A stretch of 64,000 bases of DNA, taken from JALEFZ01 sp039817415. Lineage in GTDB: Bacteria > Bacteroidota > Bacteroidia > J057. Shown piece after piece: positions 8,062 through 15,546 of the stretch. The stretch lies in contig JBCBVV010000001.1 in NCBI GenBank assembly GCA_039817415.1, positions 389,582 to 453,581 of the forward strand. The letters run 5' to 3'. The stretch's first letter is position 1, and each line of letters opens with the position of its first letter. The translations under genes were made by a program, and so were the position numbers. A model generated the notes under the pieces. It worked only from the letters and a program-made list of their open reading frames with translations. It did not search any database and was not told where the DNA came from.

Positions 8062-8856
8062 CTACATCAGGCCCATTCGTCCCAATATACGACGAACTAT
8101 TTTCTTTCTGGCAGACACATCTTTGTCATCTATGATATCGATGTTGCAGGCGAAGTAATATATATCCTCTCCTTTTTCGAGCCAACCTACCAACCAGCCA
8201 ATGTCAGGATCTACTTCCGTTCCCCAGCCCGTTTTTCCTCGTAGGACATAATCATCTCCCTTTTCCAAGAATAGAAGTTTCTTAACGGCTCTTATATGTT
8301 CTTTTTTGAAGGGTAACTGTTCATGGTAAACCTTCTCCAAGAAATAAATCTGCTCTCTGGCCGTAATTTGAAGGCTATTATTCAGCCAAAACATATCTAT
8401 ATCTGTGGTATCTCGATTGCCATAGCGAATCAAGTCCAGATAATGTTTCATGCTATCCCGTCCTATTCTTCTAGCCATTTCCTGATAGAACCAAACAGCA
8501 GATACCGGTAAGGCCGAAGCCATGTTGTGGTCCTGATTCCAAGGTGGAAAGAAACGCACCACTGAATCCCACTTTACGATTTCTGAGGTATCCTTGACCG
8601 CGCCTGTTTGTAGGGCAATCAAGGAATTGGGAATTTTGAAGGTAGAAGCAGGCATGAAGGCGGAGTCCATTCTTCCGGGATTGTGAATATGCATTTCCTT
8701 GCCAGATTCATCAAACACAATAATTCCGCCTCTAACTCCTAGGCTATCGAACTCTGCTTGCCATTCGGGATGTAAACTATCTCTCCTTATGACACTACAG
8801 GAAAAAAAGGTACTTAGGAGGCAAATGGCAATGACAAATAGAATAGGCAATCGCAT
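8062..8856 (-). CDS. Class D (OXA-type) beta-lactamase, lipoprotein
   Basis: A serine beta-lactamase of 264 aa. ATG 8856 is preferred to GTG 8865. The signal peptide ends in a lipobox (LLSTFFSC) with Cys20 as the lipidation site. All class D landmarks are present: PASTFK with nucleophile Ser71 and Lys74, SAV at 119-121, YGN, the WLNNSL motif, and KTGWG near the C-terminus. It hydrolyses penicillins and possibly other beta-lactams; the spectrum cannot be read from sequence. There is no integron, transposon or plasmid signature nearby, so it looks like a resident chromosomal gene. It is convergent with nothing and divergent from the DinB-type gene at 8974. Confidence 0.93.
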   Translation of the reverse strand: MRLPILFVIAICLLSTFFSCSVIRRDSLHPEWQAEFDSLGVRGGIIVFDESGKEMHIHNPGRMDSAFMPASTFKIPNSLIALQTGAVKDTSEIVKWDSVVRFFPPWNQDHNMASALPVSAVWFYQEMARRIGRDSMKHYLDLIRYGNRDTTDIDMFWLNNSLQITAREQIYFLEKVYHEQLPFKKEHIRAVKKLLFLEKGDDYVLRGKTGWGTEVDPDIGWLVGWLEKGEDIYYFACNIDIIDDKDVSARKKIVRRILGRMGLM

Positions 8857-8973
8857 AATTTTCACTTTTATAAAGGAAATATCGCTTCATCAGCAATGAT
8901 ACTTTTTTCCTAAGTAATATCTGACCAAATTTTCCTTGAATTTGTTTGAAATCACCTTCTATTCGAAATTTTC

Positions 8974-9492
8974 ATGGATCTACTCAGATATCCCATCGGT
9001 CAATTTGAAAAACCTGCTACCGTTAGTCCACAGCAGAGAAAGGAATGGCTGGAAAGTATTGCAAATTTCCCCAAAGCTTTCGAAGAAATGGCCTTAAGCC
9101 TTAGTCTGGCCAAACTACAGCTTCCTTATCGCCAAGGCGGTTGGACAGCGGAGCAGGTTGTCCATCATGTACCAGACAGCCATATGAATGCTTACCTTAG
9201 ATTCAAATGGAGCCTTTCCGAAGAAAATCCAATGATCAAGGCCTACGATGAGGTTGCCTTTGCCAACTTAGGGGATTACAGGGATCAAGACATTCAGAAT
9301 TCACTTGACTTCCTCCATATCCTGCACAAAAGATGGATCAGAACCATGCAGCGTATGAAAGAGGAAGACTGGAAACGAACATACCAGCACCCTCAGGATG
9401 GACTTACCTATGTATTAGAAGAGGTGTTGGGGATGTATGTCTGGCATGGGAATCATCACCTAGGCCATTTGAAAATAGTGGCAGAAAAATAA
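8974..9492 (+). CDS. DinB/YfiT-family putative metal-dependent transferase
   Basis: A 172-aa four-helix-bundle protein of the DinB/YfiT superfamily. MDLLRYPIGQFEKP matches the YfiT (BstA) N-terminus. Metal-ligand histidines appear in EQVVHHVPDSHMNAY (about residues 64-78) and in the C-terminal HGNHHLGHL. In Firmicutes such proteins act as bacillithiol S-transferases; many Bacteroidota also make bacillithiol, so that role is possible here but not shown. It lies 68 nt upstream of the gene for a secreted protein of unknown function and may share its transcript. Confidence 0.85.
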   Translation: MDLLRYPIGQFEKPATVSPQQRKEWLESIANFPKAFEEMALSLSLAKLQLPYRQGGWTAEQVVHHVPDSHMNAYLRFKWSLSEENPMIKAYDEVAFANLGDYRDQDIQNSLDFLHILHKRWIRTMQRMKEEDWKRTYQHPQDGLTYVLEEVLGMYVWHGNHHLGHLKIVAEK

Positions 9493-9560
9493 GGAAGGGC
9501 AAGGTGACAAACCGGACTCTTCCTTCGTCTAAAGAAGATACCAAGCAAAAAGAGCTAACT

Positions 9561-10661
9561 ATGAGACTACTAATATTTTCCCTTATCTCCCTTTTGAGTC
9601 TTTCCTCTATGATGGCTCAATATGAATCGGTCGTGTTGGATTATGAGAAAGGCTATTTCAACAATGGGCAGGCCTTACCCGCCGAATCCAGAATGATATT
9701 CTCAGGAGAAATCAACGAAGACATTGCTGCAGTTCAAATATCCCTTTACAAAAAAGGGGGACGAAAACCCTTGTACGAAGTCTCTTGGATCAAGGCAGAA
9801 GAGGGAAATGAGGACAATTTCTACCTTCCCTTCAATTACAGATTGCAAAGTAATAGTTCGTATGACTTGCTGTTTACCTACTTCCAGGAATTAAAAAGGA
9901 GCGACAAAAAAGACATCATGGAAGACATCATGTCTAAGATTGATTTCTACAACAGTCAATTTATGGAGCTCAAGGAAGGAGAAGTGAAATTGAAAAAGCC
10001 AGCAAAGAAATTCAAAGAAGACCTAGACAAGATCTTTCTGGAAGGCTTGGCAGTATACCGCCCAACAGTTGAAGTCAAGACTACCTTCTCCGATTTGGTG
10101 GAAGAGCTGGTTTCCAGCCTCGAGAAAGATTCCACCTTCACTTCTATTGACAAATTTGAGGAACTCCTAGAATCTGAGGTTAACCAAGCCTTGCAACGAG
10201 ATTGGTTGGGAGCGGTGAATGAGCGAAAAATATACGATTACCCAACCGAAAAGAAGGGGGGACAGCTGGCCTTGAATATTGGATATGGTGGCGCCTTGTT
10301 GAGTGGAGACCCTGATAATTTCTCCTACGGACAAGCACCCTACATTGGGCTGTCTATCCCATGGAGCAACAGAGCCTATGGCTATGCCTTCTTTAGAAAT
10401 ACCTCTTTGTCAGTAGGTGCCTTTACCCAAAATTTCACCGGCCCACAAAATCAAACCTTCACTGGTCCAGTGTTTAATAGGCCGTACTTTGTAGGCTTAG
10501 GCTATAATGTTTTCAAATTCATTCGTATCAATGCAGGAGCAGTAGTTTTGGAAGAAACCACCAATTCTAATGGACAGAGCCTACAATTAGACAGAATTTC
10601 GATTCAGCCCTTTATTGGATTAAGCGCAGAATTGAGATTCTCCCTAGGGAATGGCAATTAA
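9561..10661 (+). CDS. Secreted protein of unknown function, barrel-like C-terminus
   Basis: A 366-aa protein starting at ATG 9561. The same frame is open further upstream but that part overlaps the DinB gene. A signal peptide (MRLLIFSLISLLSLSSMMAQ) is followed by a beta-sandwich-like region (about 20-110), a charged helical section (about 115-215, rich in Lys/Glu), and a C-terminal third with alternating aromatic and glycine residues (LNIGYGGALL, AFFRNTSLSVGAF, INAGAVVL, LSAELRFSLG). The last part resembles outer-membrane strands. I recognise no named family. It is probably periplasmic or outer-membrane associated. A terminator follows at 10744-10779. Confidence 0.75.
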   Translation: MRLLIFSLISLLSLSSMMAQYESVVLDYEKGYFNNGQALPAESRMIFSGEINEDIAAVQISLYKKGGRKPLYEVSWIKAEEGNEDNFYLPFNYRLQSNSSYDLLFTYFQELKRSDKKDIMEDIMSKIDFYNSQFMELKEGEVKLKKPAKKFKEDLDKIFLEGLAVYRPTVEVKTTFSDLVEELVSSLEKDSTFTSIDKFEELLESEVNQALQRDWLGAVNERKIYDYPTEKKGGQLALNIGYGGALLSGDPDNFSYGQAPYIGLSIPWSNRAYGYAFFRNTSLSVGAFTQNFTGPQNQTFTGPVFNRPYFVGLGYNVFKFIRINAGAVVLEETTNSNGQSLQLDRISIQPFIGLSAELRFSLGNGN

Positions 10662-10743
10662 TCAAAAAGAAAAGGTAGGGTATCTCCTTCACTTGGGATT
10701 GTTTAGGCAGTTCATAGATAAACCTACCAGTAGTCAGGTTCAC

Positions 10744-10779
10744 AAGCCATAGGATCCTACCTCCTGTGGCTTTTTTTTT
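10744..10779 (+). terminator. Intrinsic terminator
   Basis: Arms AAGCCATAGGA (10744-10754) and TCCTGTGGCTT (10762-10772) pair over 11 bp with one G-U. A run of nine T follows to 10779. It ends the transcript of the secreted protein directly before the Crp/Fnr gene. Confidence 0.87.
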
Positions 10780-10818
10780 ATGTCCCAAACAGCGGAAAGC
10801 ATATTCAGTTTATGTCAT

Positions 10819-11388
10819 ATGCATCCGGTAAGAGCCTATATCCATCAATACCAAAGCTTGCAAAACGAAGAATGGGAGGAGATCCTTCCCTGCCTAGAAA
10901 GGAAGGAATACCCTGCTAACCACACCTTACTCCGTGAAGGACAAATTTGTGAGAAACTGTACTTTCTGGAAGAAGGGCTCATTCGCTTTTATACCCTTCG
11001 CGATGGGAATGACATCTCCAAGTTTTTCACCCTTCCCTTCTACTGTTTTACTTCTCAGAAAAGCTTGAGTAAGCAAATCCCAAGTCGAGAGCATATTGAA
11101 ACCCTTGAGCCTAGCATCCTCTGGGAAATGGATGAAAAGAATGCTTTTGGCTTATTGAGGCTAAAAAACTGGAATACCTTTGTTCGGATGCTGATTCAGG
11201 AAGTTCAGGATGGAACAGAGGAAATTTTGGAAGAGTTACAGATCGAAACGGCAGAAAGTCGCTATATCAGGATGTTGGAGGAAGAGCCAGCACTTATTCG
11301 AAGAGTTCCCTTGAAACACCTTGCCTCCTATTTGGGCATAGCCCCACAAAGCCTCAGCAGAATTAGACGAAAGCTGCTTAACGCATAA
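10819..11388 (+). CDS. Crp/Fnr-family transcriptional regulator
   Basis: A 189-aa regulator with a cyclic-nucleotide-binding-like domain (about residues 15-110, including HTLLREGQICEKLYFLEEGLIRFY) and a short C-terminal helix-turn-helix (VPLKHLASYLGIAPQSLSRIRRKL). No Cys cluster for an Fe-S centre is seen, and the nucleotide-binding Arg/Ser pocket is not conserved. The ligand is therefore unknown, as for most short Bacteroidota members. ATG 10819 (MHPVRAYIHQYQ) is chosen because the alternative ATG 10780 touches the last base of the upstream terminator. SRPBCC and membrane-protein genes follow on the same strand and may be its targets, by position only. Confidence 0.85.
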   Translation: MHPVRAYIHQYQSLQNEEWEEILPCLERKEYPANHTLLREGQICEKLYFLEEGLIRFYTLRDGNDISKFFTLPFYCFTSQKSLSKQIPSREHIETLEPSILWEMDEKNAFGLLRLKNWNTFVRMLIQEVQDGTEEILEELQIETAESRYIRMLEEEPALIRRVPLKHLASYLGIAPQSLSRIRRKLLNA

Positions 11389-11454
11389 GTTAACATAGGT
11401 TCAGTAGATCAGCGCAACTAGCTCCTACTTTTGGATGGAATCAATCAATGACTT

Positions 11455-11943
11455 ATGAAAGTAGTATTTAGTTTAATGATCATGATCCTTTTCGCTTCAA
11501 CCCTTCACGCGCAAGCTGAGCTTCCAACAGACAAAGCGTTTTGGCATACAGAACAAACCAAGGCCAGTCCTAGCACCATTTGGGCGATTTGGATAGATGT
11601 CTCCCAATGGAAAAAATGGGATACTGGGCTCCAGGATGCCATGATGGAAGAATCATTTTCGCTGGGAGCCAAGGGAAAAATCACGACACTTGAAGGAAGG
11701 AAGGTTAGCTTTAAAGTAGTCGACTTTGAGGAAGGAAAGTCCTACACCTACAAAACATCCCTTCCCTTGGGAGGTCTTTATGTCAAACGATCATGGGAGG
11801 AGCGTGATGGCATCACCTATTTTACCCATAGGGTCTGGTTCAAAGGCATCACCGCTGGAATATTTGCCAAGGCATTGGGGGGAGACTTTAGAAAGATGCT
11901 TCCAGATGTATTGGCCAACATCAAAGAAATCGCAGAAAAATAA
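11455..11943 (+). CDS. Exported SRPBCC-fold protein
   Basis: A 162-aa protein with a signal peptide (cleavage near LHAQA). The rest is an SRPBCC/START-like fold: KASPSTIWAIWIDVSQWKKWDTGL is the usual opening helix-strand pattern of polyketide-cyclase-like proteins, followed by paired beta strands and the C-terminal helix RKMLPDVLANIKEIAEK. SRPBCC domains bind small hydrophobic ligands. A secreted form is less usual than the cytoplasmic one, so a periplasmic ligand carrier is possible. It lies between the Crp/Fnr gene and a small membrane protein gene (24 nt downstream). Confidence 0.78.
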   Translation: MKVVFSLMIMILFASTLHAQAELPTDKAFWHTEQTKASPSTIWAIWIDVSQWKKWDTGLQDAMMEESFSLGAKGKITTLEGRKVSFKVVDFEEGKSYTYKTSLPLGGLYVKRSWEERDGITYFTHRVWFKGITAGIFAKALGGDFRKMLPDVLANIKEIAEK

Positions 11944-11967
11944 AGAGGAGCCTTAACAATAGGATTT

Positions 11968-12336
11968 ATGATGGTATATCTCATGTACATCGCCAACATT
12001 ATCGTGGCTGGATGGATCAGCATTAGCTCACTTTTCTTTCCCAAAACGGCCCATTTGACTGTATTTCAAGGAAACTTAGCTTACTCTGAAGCCATCAGAT
12101 TAGTGGGGGCACTTTGGTGGGCGATTTTCCTTATGTCTGTGTTAGGGCTCTTTTTCCCTGAGAAAATGCGCTTTGTTTTCCTCTTCCAATTGATCTATAA
12201 AAGCAGTTGGTTGTTGGTAGCTGCCTTACCAGCTATCCTCCACAAACAGCCCTATCCTTCCGCTATGGCGGCCTTCTTTATGGTTTGGGTGATCCTTTTG
12301 CCTTTTGTGATTCCATGGGGCGAATGGTTTACTTGA
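11968..12336 (+). CDS. Small membrane protein, four helices
   Basis: A hydrophobic 122-aa protein with about four membrane helices (residues 4-22, 42-62, 66-88 and 97-117). It contains no catalytic motif and I recognise no family. It follows the SRPBCC gene by 24 nt and is probably cotranscribed with it. Its stop codon TGA (12334-12336) abuts the stop codon of the convergent caspase-like gene, so the two stops form the palindrome TGATCA with no spacer. Confidence 0.72.
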   Translation: MMVYLMYIANIIVAGWISISSLFFPKTAHLTVFQGNLAYSEAIRLVGALWWAIFLMSVLGLFFPEKMRFVFLFQLIYKSSWLLVAALPAILHKQPYPSAMAAFFMVWVILLPFVIPWGEWFT

Positions 12337-13809
12337 TCAATAACCGTAAGGGTCATACTGTGAGGGTTGATTGTAATAGGGGTCCTGTTGAGGAAGGGGT
12401 TCTTCTGCGAATTCTTCCTCTAGGCTCATGAGAATAACAATGATTACTCCTACAATCAACACAACTTTGGCCCACAAGGGTGCCAATCTCCATCGCTCCT
12501 TGGTATCCTCGATGTAGTTGCCAGTGGGTACAAAATCCTTCAAGGAGGTCGCCTTCTTGGGGGATTCTGTTTTCGCTTGAGAGTCGGATCTTGGCGGAGA
12601 TTGAGGCCTGCTTTGGCTGTATGCTTGTGTTGTTTCTTCCTGCTTGGGTCTTGAGGTCTGTTCTTTCTTCGTTGAGGCTGTAGAAGAGGAAGAATAAGCA
12701 GAAGAGGAGGGTCTTTCTTTGGGTCTGGTTAACAATTCCTTTGCCTGAGCGATAAAACTTCCGTCTGGGCTGTACCGGTCAATGTATTCCAGCAAAGCAC
12801 CTTGCCCTCTTTGTGAGGCCCTTTCAAAGGCATCTTTCTCCTCTAGGTAATTCATCCTTTCGATGGCTTGAGAGCGAAAACTCCCCGCAGGATACTTCAG
12901 ACAATAGGCTTTCATCCTTTCTAAATCATCCTGAAGCTCAGCAATTTTCCATTCTGCTTCTTCTATTTTGGGGCTATTGGGATAGTCCTTGATAAAATTG
13001 AGGTAGAGCGAGGCCTGTTGACGAGATATGGCAGAATGCCAATCAGATCGCTCATCGGCCTTAGGATACATAACCAGCTGGCCACTTTGATCCCCTGTCC
13101 CATGAATATGGGAGGCTAACGGAAGTTGATCAGCTGATCTAGGTGTATTTTTGATAACGTGATATTCTAAGTCAGCCGCAGCAATGGGACCACTTTCATG
13201 CTCCATATATGCCTTAATGGCCGTAAAGAAGGGAGAGTGATTTCCTGCCGAACCGTCTGAAACCACTTCATTGCGCCCTGATGTTAATACCCTGCGGGAA
13301 GGAAAAGCTTCCTTAAGCTGCAAAGTCTTAGATACATCTCTGGCGATGAATGAACCCGAAAAGCACGAGTCTATAATCAAATAGATATGGTGTGCCTTGG
13401 TGTGCTCTAGGAAATTATTGATTTGGTCGTTAGAGATGCCATCGCGATGAGTTTTTGCACTTTCAACTGGTATCCAGTATCCAACTCCTTTGTGCTTGAT
13501 GCCATGCCCCGAGTAATAAATAATGAGGTTGTCCTTCTCTGTTAAGTTGTCCGAAAGCTCTTCGAAGCGATCAAGGATATTTGCTCTGGTCGCATCCTGA
13601 TCATACAATTCGTAGACGTGATTTGATTTGACTTGGTATTTCTCAACCATCAACTGGCGAAAGGTTTCCGCATCTCGACGGGCGTTGTTGAGCTTATTCT
13701 GATGCTGATAGTCATTGATCCCAATCACAAAAAGATGATTGCTTCTTTTCTTGGCGATGACAGTTTGTTTCTGCTCAAACTCAAGTGCGCGTTGTAGTTC
13801 GTCAGACAT
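12337..13809 (-). CDS. Caspase-like (C14/metacaspase) protein with C-terminal membrane anchor
   Basis: A 490-aa protein starting at ATG 13809; an in-frame ATG at 13890 would add 27 residues of uncertain reality. Residues about 25-245 are a caspase p20-like domain. YYSGHG gives catalytic His102 and LIIDSCFSGSF gives catalytic Cys149, so the dyad is intact. Residues about 260-375 hold three degenerate repeats of the type YLNFIKDYPNSP, AYCLKYPAGSF and LLEYIDRYSPDGSF, which look TPR- or YbgF-like. A Ser/Pro/Gln-rich linker (about 375-420) follows, then one helix (WAKVVLIVGVIIVILMSL) and a Tyr/Pro/Gln-rich tail. The protease would sit in the cytoplasm, tethered by its tail. Such proteins cleave after basic residues in several families; targets and triggers here are unknown. 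Confidence 0.85.
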   Translation of the reverse strand: MSDELQRALEFEQKQTVIAKKRSNHLFVIGINDYQHQNKLNNARRDAETFRQLMVEKYQVKSNHVYELYDQDATRANILDRFEELSDNLTEKDNLIIYYSGHGIKHKGVGYWIPVESAKTHRDGISNDQINNFLEHTKAHHIYLIIDSCFSGSFIARDVSKTLQLKEAFPSRRVLTSGRNEVVSDGSAGNHSPFFTAIKAYMEHESGPIAAADLEYHVIKNTPRSADQLPLASHIHGTGDQSGQLVMYPKADERSDWHSAISRQQASLYLNFIKDYPNSPKIEEAEWKIAELQDDLERMKAYCLKYPAGSFRSQAIERMNYLEEKDAFERASQRGQGALLEYIDRYSPDGSFIAQAKELLTRPKERPSSSAYSSSSTASTKKEQTSRPKQEETTQAYSQSRPQSPPRSDSQAKTESPKKATSLKDFVPTGNYIEDTKERWRLAPLWAKVVLIVGVIIVILMSLEEEFAEEPLPQQDPYYNQPSQYDPYGY

Positions 13810-13946
13810 AGCGGGGGTCTTTAGTGTGAGTGGATGCTTTTCCTTAAATCTAACGATTTTTAAGAAATCCAAGTATCCCCTGCTGGGCATTTAATTAAAA
13901 TCTACCAAGCCTTGTGAAGCTTGGCGCATGATAGCACCTGCTAGGC

Positions 13947-14801
13947 TTAGACAGCTTTCAAACTAATATCCATACTCTTAATCGAATGGGTCAAGGCTCC
14001 CATGGACACAAAATTAACGCCCGTTTCGGCATAAGCTCTGACAGTATCCAGCGTAATGCCCCCACTTGCTTCTGTTTCTGCCTGATCTCCAATCAAGTCT
14101 ACTGCCTGACGCATGGTATCGTAATCGTAGTTGTCCAGCATGATTCGATCTACCCCACCTTCAGCCAAAACCTGACGGACTTCATCAAGATTTCTTGTCT
14201 CTACCTCTATTTTCAGATCAAGCCCTTTTTCTTTCAAATAGGTCTTACAGGAACGTATAGCTGGTCCGATTCCACCTGCATAATCCACATGATTATCCTT
14301 GATCATCACCATATCATATAGACCAAAACGGTGATTGGTTCCTCCACCAATAGCTACAGCCCACTTCTCAACATGCCGTATTAAGGGAGTTGTTTTGCGT
14401 GTATCCAGGACTCGACATGATGTCCCTTCTAAAAGGTCTACTACCTTGCGGGTCATCGTAGCAATACCTGACATTCTTTGCATCAGGTTCAGCAGCAACC
14501 GTTCTGCCTGCAGAATAGACCTTGGATCTCCTTCTACGTAAAAGGCTATATCTCCGAATTTCACTTTGGTTCCATCCTTAAGTATAGGCTCTATCTTGAG
14601 CTGAGGATCAACAGCTTCTATCACTTTGTAAGCCAATTCTACTCCTGCCAAAACTCCTTCATCCTTGATCAGGCATCTTGCCTTAGCAGTTTTACCAGCT
14701 GGGACAGTTGACAAAGAGGTATGGTCTCCATCTCCAATGTCTTCTATCAAAGCTTGTTGGATGATTCGATCTACTTCAGGATGGTTTAGAAAGTCTTTCA
14801 T
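13947..14801 (-). CDS. nadC: Nicotinate-nucleotide pyrophosphorylase (quinolinate phosphoribosyltransferase)
   Basis: A cytoplasmic enzyme of 284 aa that converts quinolinate and PRPP to nicotinate mononucleotide in NAD synthesis. ATG 14801 (MKDFLNHPEVD) is preferred to an upstream ATG at 14840 that adds a poly-Ser stretch. Diagnostic segments are EDIGDGDHTS, ERLLLNLMQRMSGIAT, DTRKTTPLIRHVEKWAV, GGGTNHRFGLYDMVMIKDNH and ASGGITLDTVRAYAETGV. Together they supply the Arg, His and Lys residues that bind quinolinate and PRPP. No nadA or nadB is in the window. It lies downstream of nothing cotranscribed except possibly the DUF4783 gene, from which a terminator separates it. Confidence 0.96.
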   Translation of the reverse strand: MKDFLNHPEVDRIIQQALIEDIGDGDHTSLSTVPAGKTAKARCLIKDEGVLAGVELAYKVIEAVDPQLKIEPILKDGTKVKFGDIAFYVEGDPRSILQAERLLLNLMQRMSGIATMTRKVVDLLEGTSCRVLDTRKTTPLIRHVEKWAVAIGGGTNHRFGLYDMVMIKDNHVDYAGGIGPAIRSCKTYLKEKGLDLKIEVETRNLDEVRQVLAEGGVDRIMLDNYDYDTMRQAVDLIGDQAETEASGGITLDTVRAYAETGVNFVSMGALTHSIKSMDISLKAV

Positions 14802-14894
14802 GCGTATGGGCTTGCTACTTGATGAAGAGCTAAAAAACACTGTTGTGATGGAAAAAGCAACTTGATGTAACGCCTAAGGGCTTTGGAAAGGAAA

Positions 14895-14922
14895 TAAAAA
14901 AAGCGGTCCACTGGGACCGCTT
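14895..14922 (-). terminator. Intrinsic terminator for the DUF4783 gene
   Basis: Perfect 9-bp arms AAGCGGTCC (14901-14909) and GGACCGCTT (14914-14922) with a 4-nt loop. On the minus strand a run of T follows, derived from the A-rich 14895-14901. It ends the transcript from 15344 and insulates nadC. Confidence 0.85.
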
Positions 14923-14945
14923 TCTTCCTTATTCTATCCGAAAGC

Positions 14946-15344
14946 TTATTTCTTCCGGGCAAATCTCATTTCAGTTACTCGACCGGTGGTGAGCTTTATG
15001 AAGATATTGACTTCAAATGTTCCTCCTGAGCTTTTGTACTCGCCCAGTGCGTATAATGTACCACTTGCCTCTCCTACATGTAGGGTATTGAACGAGCTAA
15101 AGGGGAATTTTGAAAAGAATCTATCCATGACATATTGGGCCTGTGTGCGGCTCAATACCTGGGTTCTTCCTAAGATTACGAGTTCTACTTGTTCTCCAAA
15201 AAATCCTGATAGGCGGTCAGCGTCTGTCGTCATCAAACTCTCAACGACTCCGTTCAGCGTAGACTGTGCCGGTTGGCCTTGTGCATTGCTGAAGTTTAGG
15301 AACAATAGAAAGCCCAGTAATCCAATTATATAATCTAGTCTCAT
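14946..15344 (-). CDS. DUF4783 family exported protein
   Basis: A 132-aa secreted protein. ATG 15344 gives a good signal peptide (MRLDYIIGLLGFLLFLNFSNAQ), while the longer frame starting at 15467 adds a basic non-signal segment. The mature part has an NTF2-like (cystatin-type cone) pattern: STLNGVVESLMTTDADRLSGFFGEQVELVILG, YVMDRFFSKFPFSSFNTLH and the terminal strands FEVNIFIKLTTGRVTEMRFARK. This matches the DUF4783 family of Bacteroidota, whose function is unknown. The family often sits close to nadC, which fits here, though I know of no functional reason. Confidence 0.8.
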   Translation of the reverse strand: MRLDYIIGLLGFLLFLNFSNAQGQPAQSTLNGVVESLMTTDADRLSGFFGEQVELVILGRTQVLSRTQAQYVMDRFFSKFPFSSFNTLHVGEASGTLYALGEYKSSGGTFEVNIFIKLTTGRVTEMRFARKK

Positions 15345-15534
15345 ATTTATTAGAAACCTTGATGGACTCTTGGTTTTAGTTACACTCAAGGAATACCATA
15401 ACCGTGCCAAAGAAAGCCTTAGAGGGTATTGCAGGGCATAGGTATTAGATATTTGATGATTTTTCACGAAAAATAACGGCTATTAAAGAACTTCAATTTT
15501 TACAATTCAGGTCTGCAGAATAACAGAATAGTCT

Positions 15535-15542
15535 TACCTTTG
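15535..15542 (+). promoter_or_regulatory. -7 element of gpmI (TACCTTTG)
   Basis: An exact match to the Bacteroidota -7 consensus TAnnTTTG. It ends 4 nt before the gpmI ATG, so transcription should begin at or within a few bases of the start codon. No TTG is present at the ideal -33 distance. Confidence 0.6.
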
Positions 15543-15546
15543 AACC

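Noticed and set aside
9333..9560. Upstream extension of the secreted protein at 9561
   Set aside because: This part overlaps the DinB/YfiT gene in another frame and is not signal-like; ATG 9561 starts a clean signal peptide.
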